A DNA stretch of 64,000 bases from the NCBI GenBank assembly GCA_902524895.1, contig CABZFH010000005.1, positions 1 to 64,000 of the forward strand, given 5' to 3'. How positions within the stretch are numbered: the first letter of the stretch is position 1; each line of letters begins with the position of its first letter. The translations under genes and the position numbers were made by a program. The notes under the pieces are model-generated. The model saw only the letters and a list, made by a program, of their open reading frames with translations, made no database searches and was not told where the DNA came from. The stretch is from an uncultured Alphaproteobacteria bacterium. Lineage in GTDB: Bacteria; Pseudomonadota; Alphaproteobacteria; Methylaequorales; Methylaequoraceae. Of this stretch, positions 8,802-17,241 are shown piece after piece.

Positions 8802-11559
8802 TTTACCAAATACTTCTTTTTCAATGAGAGCTAATTTGTCTAAAAACGAACCTAAGTGGATTCAGTTTTGGAAGCAATTAGATATTGTAAATAAAATAAA
8901 AGAAATTAATAAAGGGAAAAAACCTTTTATTCTTCATGATGGTCCCCCTTACGCAAATGGAAATCTTCATTTAGGACACGCTCTAAATAAGATTTTAAAA
9001 GATATTATTAATAGGTTTCATTTTAAGCTAGGTTTTGACGTTGATTATATTCCAGGATGGGATTGTCATGGTTTGCCCATTGAGTGGAAGATTGAAGAGA
9101 AGTATAAAAAAGCTGGGAAGGACAAGAATACGATTAGTAATCTTAAATTTAGAGCTGAATGTAGAGACTTTGCAAAATCATGGATCGAAATCCAATCAAA
9201 AGAATTTGAAAGACTTGGTATTAATTGCGATTGGAAAAAAATTTATACTACAATGGCAAAAGACTCAGAAGGAATTATCGTAGCTGAACTTTTAAAATGT
9301 TTTGAAGAAGGTAGACTTTATTTAGGTAATAAGCCGGTGATGTGGTCAGTTGTCGAGCAAACAGCTCTCGCAGAAGCAGAAGTTGAATATAAAGACAAGA
9401 GGTCAAAATCAATTTATGTAAAATTCCCAGTTAAAGATTTTCCGGATACAAATATTATTATTTGGACAACAACACCGTGGACATTACCAGGTAATAGAGC
9501 AATTGCTTTTGATAAAAATATAATCTACCAAAAAGTAGTTTTTAAAAATAATTACGAAAAATTTAATATATCAAAGGGAGAAAAAATACTTTTCTCTAAG
9601 AAGTTATTTAAATCGTTTTCAGAATTTAATGGACTTGAAAAATTTGAAATTGAAAAAGAATTTGAAGGAAAAAATTTAGAAGGACTTAATTGTTATCACC
9701 CATTAAAAGATTTAGGATTTAATTTTGATGTACCTTTGTTATCTGGAGATCATGTAACAGAAGATGCCGGTTCAGGATTTGTACACATAGCACCTGGACA
9801 TGGAATTGAAGATTTTGAATTAGGCAAAAAAAATAATATTTCTCCTCCAAAAATTGTAGCAGATGGGGGAATTTATTATGATGAAGTGCCATTTTTTTCG
9901 GGTGTGCATATTTTTAAAGCTGATAATTTGGTGGTAGAAGAATTAGAAAAAAAAAAAATGTTGATAGCTTCTAATGATTTTTCTCACAGTTATCCTCATT
10001 CATGGAGATCTAAAGCACCATTGATATATAGAACTACCTCGCAATGGTTTATTTCAATGACAGAAAAAAATTTAAGAGCAACCGCTCTTGATTCAATAGA
10101 GGATGTAAAATGGTACCCGCCATCAAGTAAAAATAGAATAAAGTCAATGATTGAGGATCGTCCTGATTGGTGTGTGTCAAGACAAAGATCTTGGGGTGTC
10201 CCAATTACTATAATTTTAGACAAAAAAAACAACAGGCCTTTAGTAGATACTGAGATTAATAAAAAAATTATAAAACTTATAAAAGAAAATGGAACTGATA
10301 TTTGGTTTATTAAGCCAGTAGATTTTTTTTTAACAAATAAATATAATCCAGAAAATTATGAAAAAGTTGAAGATATTTTGGATGTCTGGTTTGATTCTGG
10401 TTCAAGTCACGCATTCGTTTTAAAACAGAGGGGGATTAATGAAAAAGCTGACCTATATCTCGAAGGCTCAGATCAGCACAGAGGATGGTTCCAATCTTCT
10501 TTGTTACAATCGTGTGCGAATTATGGGGATGGCCCTTATAAATCAGTTCTAACTCATGGTTTCGTACTTGATAGTAGTGGGAAAAAAATGTCAAAATCTC
10601 TTGGCAACGTAATTTCGCCAAATGATGTGATTAGTAAATATGGAGCAGATATACTCAGATTATGGGTCGCAACCACAAATTATAACGAAGACTTAAGAAT
10701 AAGTTATGAAAGTTTGGATAGGCAAACAGAGACATACCGAAAGATAAGAAATTCCTTAAGATTTTTACTAGGTAACTTAAAGGACTGGAATGATAAAGAA
10801 AAAATTCAACATACCAATTTACCAGAATTAGAAAAATATATTCGCGCAAGATTATTCGAAATTAATTCAAATTTTATTAAAAGTTTAAAAAATTATAATT
10901 TTTATAATGTTTATCAAATAGTTTCAAATTTTTGTAATAACGAACTTTCTTCGCTTTTTTTTGATATAAGAAAAGACACTTTATACTGTGATCATAAAGA
11001 TTCCTTAAAAAGAAATTCAGCAAGAACAGTAATGGTAGATGTATTTAAAACTTTAATTAATTGGCTATCACCTGTTTTAGTTTTTACAAGTGAAGAAGCT
11101 TGGCAAACGTGGAAAGATGAAATTGATAATGGAGCCATTCAAAGTTGTCACTTTGAATTGTATGAAAACCTTCCAAGTGAATGGGAGGATAAAAATTTAA
11201 TTACAAAATGGGAAAAAATAATAAAAGTTAAGAGGGCTGTAAATAACACGATTGAAACCAAAAGGAACGAAAAATTAATTAAAACAAGTTTAGAATGTGA
11301 AGTTTCTATTTACTTCAACAAAAAAGAATACTTCCAAATACTAGAGGATCTAGACTTGAACGATTTTTTCATTACTTCTAAAACTAAAATAAGTCAAAAA
11401 AAAGAAGAGGACTTCGTGTGTTTTGAAGAAGATAAAAATATTTATGTAAAAGTTGAAAAGATTAATGGGAAAAAATGTGACCGCTGTTGGAAGTTTTTCG
11501 ACGAGTTAAACAAAAATTTGATTTGCAATAGGTGTGATGAAGCTATTAAAATATCTTAA
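8776..11559 (+). CDS. ileS: Isoleucyl-tRNA synthetase
   Basis: Class Ia aminoacyl-tRNA synthetase, 927 residues, full length. PYANGNLHLGHAL holds the HIGH-type motif (HLGH near 65-68), GKKMSKSLGNVI is the KMSKS loop, an editing domain lies between (TTTPWTLPGNRA), and the C-terminal zinc finger is CDRCWKFF ... CNRC. The N-terminus NLPNTSFSMRANL is family-typical and supports the ATG at 8776 inside ribF. An A12 run lies in the gene at 9947-9958 without breaking the frame. Confidence 0.98.
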   Translation: MKNLSQTINLPNTSFSMRANLSKNEPKWIQFWKQLDIVNKIKEINKGKKPFILHDGPPYANGNLHLGHALNKILKDIINRFHFKLGFDVDYIPGWDCHGLPIEWKIEEKYKKAGKDKNTISNLKFRAECRDFAKSWIEIQSKEFERLGINCDWKKIYTTMAKDSEGIIVAELLKCFEEGRLYLGNKPVMWSVVEQTALAEAEVEYKDKRSKSIYVKFPVKDFPDTNIIIWTTTPWTLPGNRAIAFDKNIIYQKVVFKNNYEKFNISKGEKILFSKKLFKSFSEFNGLEKFEIEKEFEGKNLEGLNCYHPLKDLGFNFDVPLLSGDHVTEDAGSGFVHIAPGHGIEDFELGKKNNISPPKIVADGGIYYDEVPFFSGVHIFKADNLVVEELEKKKMLIASNDFSHSYPHSWRSKAPLIYRTTSQWFISMTEKNLRATALDSIEDVKWYPPSSKNRIKSMIEDRPDWCVSRQRSWGVPITIILDKKNNRPLVDTEINKKIIKLIKENGTDIWFIKPVDFFLTNKYNPENYEKVEDILDVWFDSGSSHAFVLKQRGINEKADLYLEGSDQHRGWFQSSLLQSCANYGDGPYKSVLTHGFVLDSSGKKMSKSLGNVISPNDVISKYGADILRLWVATTNYNEDLRISYESLDRQTETYRKIRNSLRFLLGNLKDWNDKEKIQHTNLPELEKYIRARLFEINSNFIKSLKNYNFYNVYQIVSNFCNNELSSLFFDIRKDTLYCDHKDSLKRNSARTVMVDVFKTLINWLSPVLVFTSEEAWQTWKDEIDNGAIQSCHFELYENLPSEWEDKNLITKWEKIIKVKRAVNNTIETKRNEKLIKTSLECEVSIYFNKKEYFQILEDLDLNDFFITSKTKISQKKEEDFVCFEEDKNIYVKVEKINGKKCDRCWKFFDELNKNLICNRCDEAIKIS

Positions 11560-12028
11560 TTTAAGAAAATCATTATTTTTTTTATTATCAATACTGTTAT
11601 TTTTTTTTGATCAGTTAACTAAATATTATGTGGTGTTAAACAGTGAGTTATTAATTTATGGTATTAAAATTACGTCATTTTTTAATTTGGTCTATGTTAT
11701 TAATAAAGGCATTAGTTTTGGTTTGTTGGCAGATTTTAATATTTCGTTTTACTTAGGAATTTTTTCATTTTTGGCATCTATTTTTATAATCCTTTGGATG
11801 TTAAAAACAAAAAATATTTATGAGACTTTAGCATTGAGTATGATTTTAGGAGGAGCACTTGGAAATGGGTTTGATAGAATAAAAGATTCCTACGTTGTCG
11901 ACTTTATTGATGTTCATATTGCAGATTATCACTGGCCGGCTTTTAATTTTGCAGATCTATGTATTTCGTTAGGCGCAATACTTTATATAAGTTATAATTA
12001 TTTATTTATTATTGAACGAAAAAAATAA
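11537..12028 (+). CDS. lspA: Lipoprotein signal peptidase (signal peptidase II)
   Basis: Inner-membrane aspartyl protease that cleaves prolipoproteins ahead of the lipidated cysteine. Four hydrophobic helices are visible, with the conserved blocks FDQLTKYY, NKGISFG, GALGNGFDRI-VVDFIDVH and FNFADLCISLG; the catalytic aspartates are in VVDFID and FNFAD. The start is either GTG 11534 or ATG 11537, both within the end of ileS; I use the ATG. Lipoproteins encoded immediately downstream are likely substrates. Confidence 0.95.
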   Translation: MKLLKYLNLRKSLFFLLSILLFFFDQLTKYYVVLNSELLIYGIKITSFFNLVYVINKGISFGLLADFNISFYLGIFSFLASIFIILWMLKTKNIYETLALSMILGGALGNGFDRIKDSYVVDFIDVHIADYHWPAFNFADLCISLGAILYISYNYLFIIERKK

Positions 12029-12049
12029 ATTATATACTTTGAAAATACT

Positions 12050-12078
12050 TTAACAAATGTTATCTATAATATTATACT
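12050..12078 (+). promoter_or_regulatory. Possible sigma-70-type promoter
   Basis: TTAACA and TATACT are separated by exactly 17 bp, about 50 bp before the lipoprotein ATG at 12129, in the widest gap (100 bp) of this rightward unit. In DNA this AT-rich such matches occur by chance, so it remains a candidate internal promoter for the lipoprotein-BamF-M16 genes. Confidence 0.35.
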
Positions 12079-12128
12079 ATATGTATTAACATATTGAAAT
12101 TAAAAACAACATTTAGTGTTATTATTTT

Positions 12129-12779
12129 ATGAACAAGCTTTTACCAACATCATTTATTACAAATAAAAATAAAACCATTTTGCTGACAATAATTTTTACT
12201 TTTTGTCTGAATTCATGTTCCACAATTGAGTCTGGCTGGGACTCAATAACTAGTGCTGGCACTTATGTTTACGACTCAGCAGTTGGACTCTGGGAGGACG
12301 AAGAGCCAGAAGAAAGTGAGGCTGTCGTAATTGAGGAAGTTTATGAAATTCCAGATTTTGATGTCCCAAATACTGAAAACAACTTTACCAATCAATTTAA
12401 TAACCCAAATGAATTTAATATGCAAAATTCTCAAGTTCCTCAATTCTATGATCCAGTTTATAGAAGTGCAAGACAATATTATAGTGTAAGTCCTAATGGT
12501 TCGCCATTACCTGCACCACCCCCACCTCCATTTCCACAATATTCAATTGAACCTAATGATGGATATTATGGATTTTCTCCTTCACAAAAATTTGGTTTGG
12601 GATCTCAAATAACACCCACCTACAATGAAAATCTAATAATTAACGATAATATTAGTGGTAACATCTCAAGTAATCTGTCTGAAGAGGAAGAGATGGAGTT
12701 GTACGGGATAGAAAACAATTGCATAAGAGTAATAAATGACTATATGAACGGTGGATATAAATGTGATGATTTCGATTAG
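12129..12779 (+). CDS. Predicted lipoprotein, function unknown
   Basis: I do not recognise a family for this 216-residue protein. Visible parts: a basic N-terminus, a hydrophobic stretch (TILLTIIFTFCLNSC) ending in a lipobox whose Cys is residue 30, an acidic segment (EDEEPEESEAVVIEEV), an Asn/Gln/Pro-rich middle, a polyproline PPPPPFP, and an acidic tail with two cysteines (NNCIRVINDY, GYKCDDFD). It follows lspA and overlaps the start of the BamF-like gene, so an outer-membrane or Bam-related envelope role is a reasonable guess from context only. Base composition is like its neighbours. Confidence 0.75.
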   Translation: MNKLLPTSFITNKNKTILLTIIFTFCLNSCSTIESGWDSITSAGTYVYDSAVGLWEDEEPEESEAVVIEEVYEIPDFDVPNTENNFTNQFNNPNEFNMQNSQVPQFYDPVYRSARQYYSVSPNGSPLPAPPPPPFPQYSIEPNDGYYGFSPSQKFGLGSQITPTYNENLIINDNISGNISSNLSEEEEMELYGIENNCIRVINDYMNGGYKCDDFD

Positions 12780-13380
12780 ATTGTATATTAAGTTATTAGT
12801 TTTCATTCCATGTCTTTTACTAGGATCATGCGAATCATTAAAAAATGCAACTGGTTTTTCAAAACCATCAGTAGAAGATAACATCGCATCAGAAACACCT
12901 GAGTTGGTTTTACCACCGGACTTTGAAGCCCGGCCACGTATACAATCAAGAAACACATATGATGTTCAAGATAATCAATTTAATGATCAAGATTTTTTGG
13001 TTCAAGATAGAAAAAGTACAGGTATGTTTGTGGTTCCAAAAGCTCAAAATTTCGTTGCTCCTGAAGTGATTGTTCCTTCGGCCAAATCTCCATCAGAGTC
13101 AATAGAAAAGTTTAGAAGAAATAAAAAGTTTTCAATTGGTCAATGGATTTATTCTCAGTCAGTCAACAATTTTAGAAATGGGAATCTATATTACAGACCA
13201 AACTATGATAAAGGGTATAACTTCTCAAGACGTTATATACCAGATTCTTATAGTAATGGTATAGAATCTAATTTCGGTAATAATCTACAAAGCAGAGAGA
13301 TTTCTGATTTACCTGACCAAGAATTTCTTACTGGTGAAAATCTAATAAAAGATTTTGAAAATCTTCCGACAATCGAATAA
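12766..13380 (+). CDS. bamF: BamF-like lipoprotein (DUF3035), beta-barrel assembly
   Basis: A 204-residue lipoprotein from ATG 12766 (GTG 12763 and GTG 12751 are alternatives) with signal and lipobox CLLLGSC. After the cysteine, ELVLPPDFEARPR matches the short conserved LPPDFxLRPP motif of DUF3035/BamF, an alphaproteobacterial accessory lipoprotein of the BAM outer-membrane protein assembly complex. The rest is low-complexity and poorly conserved. The order lspA-DUF3035-M16-M16 is familiar in alphaproteobacteria and supports the call. It overlaps the preceding lipoprotein gene by 14 bp. Confidence 0.72.
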   Translation: MISIRLYIKLLVFIPCLLLGSCESLKNATGFSKPSVEDNIASETPELVLPPDFEARPRIQSRNTYDVQDNQFNDQDFLVQDRKSTGMFVVPKAQNFVAPEVIVPSAKSPSESIEKFRRNKKFSIGQWIYSQSVNNFRNGNLYYRPNYDKGYNFSRRYIPDSYSNGIESNFGNNLQSREISDLPDQEFLTGENLIKDFENLPTIE

Positions 13381-13386
13381 TTTACG

Positions 13387-14697
13387 ATGAAACTGATTTT
13401 TTTTTTTATTATTTTCTTTTCTTTCACTAGTTCAAAATCAAAACTTTTTGATGCAAAACAATTTAAATTAGAAAATGGTTTGCAAGTTATAGTAATTGAA
13501 AACTCAAGAGCACCAGTTGTGTCACAGATGATTTGGTACAACGTAGGATCCATAGATGAGAAATTTGGAAAAAGCGGTTTAGCTCATTTTTTAGAACATC
13601 TAATGTTCAAAGGTACAAAAAAGTATCCAAGCGGATACTATTCAAAATATATTTCTAAAAATGGCGGTACCGAAAACGCGTTTACAAGTTTTGATTATAC
13701 TGCTTACTATCAAATTGTACCAACTGAACATTTAGAAAAAATTGTGGAATTAGAAGCAGATAGAATGATAAATCTAACTTTAACTGATGAACAAGTTGAA
13801 ACTGAAAAAAAAGTTATTTTGGAAGAAAGATATCAAAGAATTGATAGCAAACCTTCAGCTATTCTTGATGAGTCAATTAGAAAAAGTTTATTTCCGAATC
13901 ATACATATGGTACACCTATAATTGGTTGGGAACATGAAATAAAGGCATTAACAATTGATGATGTCAGAAAATTCTACAATGACTATTATAATCCGAAAAA
14001 TGCGATTTTAATTCTCTCAGGCGATGTAAGTTTAAAAAAAGCAAAAGAATTTTCAAAAAAATATTTTGGTAAAATTAAGGTTAAAAATCAAATTAATATT
14101 AATAGAATTAAATTAAATGACCCTGTTTTAAGGACAAATATCAGGATCAATTATGATGACGAAAATGTTAAACAGAAAATTTGGAAACGTTCATTTAAAA
14201 CTAGTTCATACAAAGAATCTATAAAAAATGGCATCGCATTAGACTTGGGACTAAAAATTCTTACTGGAGGATCAACTAGTATATTATATAGAGAATTAGT
14301 TGAAAAAAAGAAGTTAGTTTCATCTATTGGTGGATACTATCAAGGCATGTCAAGAGATAAAGCAACTGTAAATTTTTATGCTATTCCTAATGAAAATGTT
14401 GAAATTTCTAATTTAGAAAAACAAATATACGAAATTATGAAAAAATCTGTAGTTAATGGAATTACCGAAGATAGATTTACTCTTCAAAAAAAAAAATATG
14501 AATACGAATCTATTTATCTTAGAGATAGTATTTTTCAACCTGCTCAAATAGTTGGTGAAGCATTATCTGTTGGAATTGCGTTGGAAGAAATCGAGCGTTG
14601 GGATGAATTTTTAAATGAGATAACTATTGACGACGTAAAAAATGAGCTCAAGAAATTCATTAAAAATAATAATTACGTAACTGGATTGCTTGGATAA
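13387..14697 (+). CDS. M16 family zinc peptidase (catalytic member), exported
   Basis: A 436-residue inverzincin with an N-terminal hydrophobic export signal (FFFIIFFSFTSS). The zinc site HFLEH is at 67-71 and the distal glutamate lies in VILEER near 146-147, so the enzyme should be active. Family motifs NGLQVIVIENSRAPVV and GSIDEKFGKSGLAH are present. It is followed by a second M16 protein lacking the zinc motif, the usual active/inactive heterodimer. Likely a periplasmic peptidase; the substrate is unknown. Confidence 0.93.
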   Translation: MKLIFFFIIFFSFTSSKSKLFDAKQFKLENGLQVIVIENSRAPVVSQMIWYNVGSIDEKFGKSGLAHFLEHLMFKGTKKYPSGYYSKYISKNGGTENAFTSFDYTAYYQIVPTEHLEKIVELEADRMINLTLTDEQVETEKKVILEERYQRIDSKPSAILDESIRKSLFPNHTYGTPIIGWEHEIKALTIDDVRKFYNDYYNPKNAILILSGDVSLKKAKEFSKKYFGKIKVKNQININRIKLNDPVLRTNIRINYDDENVKQKIWKRSFKTSSYKESIKNGIALDLGLKILTGGSTSILYRELVEKKKLVSSIGGYYQGMSRDKATVNFYAIPNENVEISNLEKQIYEIMKKSVVNGITEDRFTLQKKKYEYESIYLRDSIFQPAQIVGEALSVGIALEEIERWDEFLNEITIDDVKNELKKFIKNNNYVTGLLG

Positions 14698-14698
14698 A

Positions 14699-15988
14699 AT
14701 GATAATATATGTTTTTCTATTCTTTTTGTTTAATTCTATAAATCTTTTAGCTTTGGATGTTGAAGAAATTGTATCTGAAAGAAACGTTAAAGCTTGGATA
14801 GTTGAAGATAACTCAGTTCCTATCATTAGTATGAACCTTACTTTTAAAGGTGGGGCTTATTTTGATACGTTTGGTAAAGAAGGGACTTCGACGTTCGTAG
14901 CAGCTTTATTGGATGAGGGCGCAGGAAGTCTTACTAGTAAGGAATTCAAAGACGAAATGAATAAGCTAGGAATGAAACTTGATTTTAGGTCCTCTAAAGA
15001 TGAACTTTCGGTATCTTTTCAGACAATATCCAAAAATAAAAAAAAAAGTTTTAAACTTCTGAGAAGTGCTCTAATAGAACCTCGATTTGATTCCGAAGAG
15101 ATTGAGAAAATTAGAAATCAAATCATTTCAAGTATAAAGATTAATGAATCAAATCTTCGATCTTTTTCTTCTCAACAATTTGAAAAAAACTTTTATTTAG
15201 ATCACAAGTTTTCGAGAAATGTAGAGGGTTCTTTGAAGTCAATTAAAGATATAAAAAAAACTGATCTTGAGGAATACCAAAGAAAAAACTTTACTAAGTC
15301 AAATTTAATAGTTGGTATTTCTGGAGATATATCAAAATCAGAAATGAAAGAACAATTAGATGTACTATTTGGAGATCTACCTAAAGGAGATAAGAAGAAT
15401 TTTTTCATAAATGGAATTAAAGAATTGAGAGCCGGAGAATTAAAGATAAAGAAGAAATCGCCTCAAACCTCAGTTATTTTTGGGCACAATGGTTTTCACA
15501 GAAATGATGAAAAATACTTTGCTGCACGAATAGCAAATTATGTATTAGGTGGTGGTGGTTTTCAATCTAAACTTTACAAAAAGATAAGAGAAGAAAACGG
15601 GTTGGTTTATTCAATTTATTCTTACTTGCTTCCAAATGCAGCTGGGGGAATTATTCTTGGAGGATTTCAAACAAAAAATGAAAATGTTCATACGACACTC
15701 GATCTACTTAAAAAGGAGTGGTTGAATATTAAAGAAAAGGGAATAACCCAAGAAGAATTAAATAATGCAAAATCATATTTTATTGGATCATTCTCAAGAA
15801 GTTTTTCAAGCACAAAATCTATTGCTGCATTATTAAACACCGTTCAAACATACAAACTTGGAATTGACTATTTCGATAGACGTTCAAAAATTATTGAAGA
15901 TATAACCTTGTCATTTGTGAATAAAGTTTGTAAAGATTTTTTTAGACCAAACGAATTATTCTTTACAATTGTCGGAGATATTTCTTAA
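14699..15988 (+). CDS. M16 family peptidase, non-catalytic partner, exported
   Basis: Homologous to the gene before it but with TFVAALLDEGAG where the partner has the HxxEH helix, so the zinc ligands are lost. The N-terminal hydrophobic stretch (IIYVFLFFLFNSINLLA) is a signal peptide. C-terminal blocks such as NYVLGGGGFQSKLYKKIREENGLVYS are well kept, as expected of a structural subunit that shapes the peptidase chamber. I chose ATG 14699, one base after the preceding stop; the track begins at a TTG at 14690. About 429 residues. Confidence 0.92.
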   Translation: MIIYVFLFFLFNSINLLALDVEEIVSERNVKAWIVEDNSVPIISMNLTFKGGAYFDTFGKEGTSTFVAALLDEGAGSLTSKEFKDEMNKLGMKLDFRSSKDELSVSFQTISKNKKKSFKLLRSALIEPRFDSEEIEKIRNQIISSIKINESNLRSFSSQQFEKNFYLDHKFSRNVEGSLKSIKDIKKTDLEEYQRKNFTKSNLIVGISGDISKSEMKEQLDVLFGDLPKGDKKNFFINGIKELRAGELKIKKKSPQTSVIFGHNGFHRNDEKYFAARIANYVLGGGGFQSKLYKKIREENGLVYSIYSYLLPNAAGGIILGGFQTKNENVHTTLDLLKKEWLNIKEKGITQEELNNAKSYFIGSFSRSFSSTKSIAALLNTVQTYKLGIDYFDRRSKIIEDITLSFVNKVCKDFFRPNELFFTIVGDIS

Positions 15989-17241
15989 TGAGATATGAGC
16001 AAAACTTTTATAATATTAATTACAAAATTACTAAATCTGAAAAAAATAAATTAAAAAAAACTTTTATAAAAATAAATGAATCAATTGAAAAATTAAATCT
16101 ACCTTGCTTATCGATTGTTAAAAACAACTCTTATCTTAAAGAAATGCGAGATATGACAAAAAAATATGGAAAATTTAAGAATATTCTTATCTGTGGTACC
16201 GGAGGTTCAAGTTTGGGAGGTAAAACTCTCTGCGAACTTAATAAAACCAAAAATTTGAATAAAAAAATTCCAAATTTGTATTTTATCGAAAACGTAGACC
16301 CAACGCCTATACTAAATATTTTAAATAATATAGATTTGGAAAAAACTGCAACTATTGTTATTTCTAAATCTGGGGAAACAATTGAAACATTATGTCAATT
16401 TTTCTTAATATACAACTTCTATAAAAAAAAACGAAAAAGTTTAAAATCCAAACTTTTAGTTATCACAGAAAATAAGATAAGTACGTTAAAAAAGATATAT
16501 GAAGAAACAAATTGTGACTATCTGATTCATGATAACAAAATAGGTGGCCGTTTTTCTGTATTTTCAAATGTGGCTCTTTTACCAGCTTTGCTCTCCTCAG
16601 TTGATATCGATGGTATTATTAGGGGAGGAAAAGAGGTTCTTGAAGATTTTCAAAATTCTAAGGATTTGTTTTCAATAAAACCTATCCTATCAGCTTATTA
16701 CAGTTTTAAACTTATGCGTTCAAAGTTTAAACAATTTGTATTAATGCCTTATTCAGATGCACTAGTTAACTTTTCGTTATGGTATAGGCAACTTTGGGGA
16801 GAAAGCATTGGAAAAGAAGGAAAGGGGTCAACTCCTATAAATGCAATTGGAACTATTGATCAACATAGTCAATTACAGCTTTATTTAGATGGTCCAAAAG
16901 ATAAATTTATAAGCATTGTTGGAATTAATCGTTATTGTAGAAGTTTTAGTCTAAAAACAAATCTTTCAAAACAATTTGTATATTCACCATTAGATAAGAA
17001 GAGTATGGAGAGCCTGTTTAAGGCAGAACAGAAAGCTACTTTTGATACAATCAAAAAAAAAAAAATTCCGTTAAGAAAAATCGACGTTGATTTCTTAGAT
17101 GAAATTAGTTTAGGATCATTGTTAATGCATTTTTTTTTAGAAACAATTTTTACTTGTTATCTATTAAATATTAACCCATTTGATCAACCTGCGGTTGAGG
17201 AAGGAAAAATTCTTACGAAAAAATATCTTAAAGATGAATGA
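15988..17241 (+). CDS. pgi: Glucose-6-phosphate isomerase (short form)
   Basis: Interconverts glucose-6-phosphate and fructose-6-phosphate. Two SIS-fold halves are visible: GTGGSSLGGKTL and ISKSGETIET in the first, ESIGKEGKGSTP and GTIDQHSQLQLYLDGP in the second, with the C-terminal NPFDQPAVEEGK motif. At 417 residues it is well below the 550 of E. coli Pgi but in the range of compact alphaproteobacterial forms. Its ATG overlaps the preceding stop (TAATG), implying translational coupling. An A13 run lies at 17053-17065. Confidence 0.95.
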   Translation: MRYEQNFYNINYKITKSEKNKLKKTFIKINESIEKLNLPCLSIVKNNSYLKEMRDMTKKYGKFKNILICGTGGSSLGGKTLCELNKTKNLNKKIPNLYFIENVDPTPILNILNNIDLEKTATIVISKSGETIETLCQFFLIYNFYKKKRKSLKSKLLVITENKISTLKKIYEETNCDYLIHDNKIGGRFSVFSNVALLPALLSSVDIDGIIRGGKEVLEDFQNSKDLFSIKPILSAYYSFKLMRSKFKQFVLMPYSDALVNFSLWYRQLWGESIGKEGKGSTPINAIGTIDQHSQLQLYLDGPKDKFISIVGINRYCRSFSLKTNLSKQFVYSPLDKKSMESLFKAEQKATFDTIKKKKIPLRKIDVDFLDEISLGSLLMHFFLETIFTCYLLNINPFDQPAVEEGKILTKKYLKDE

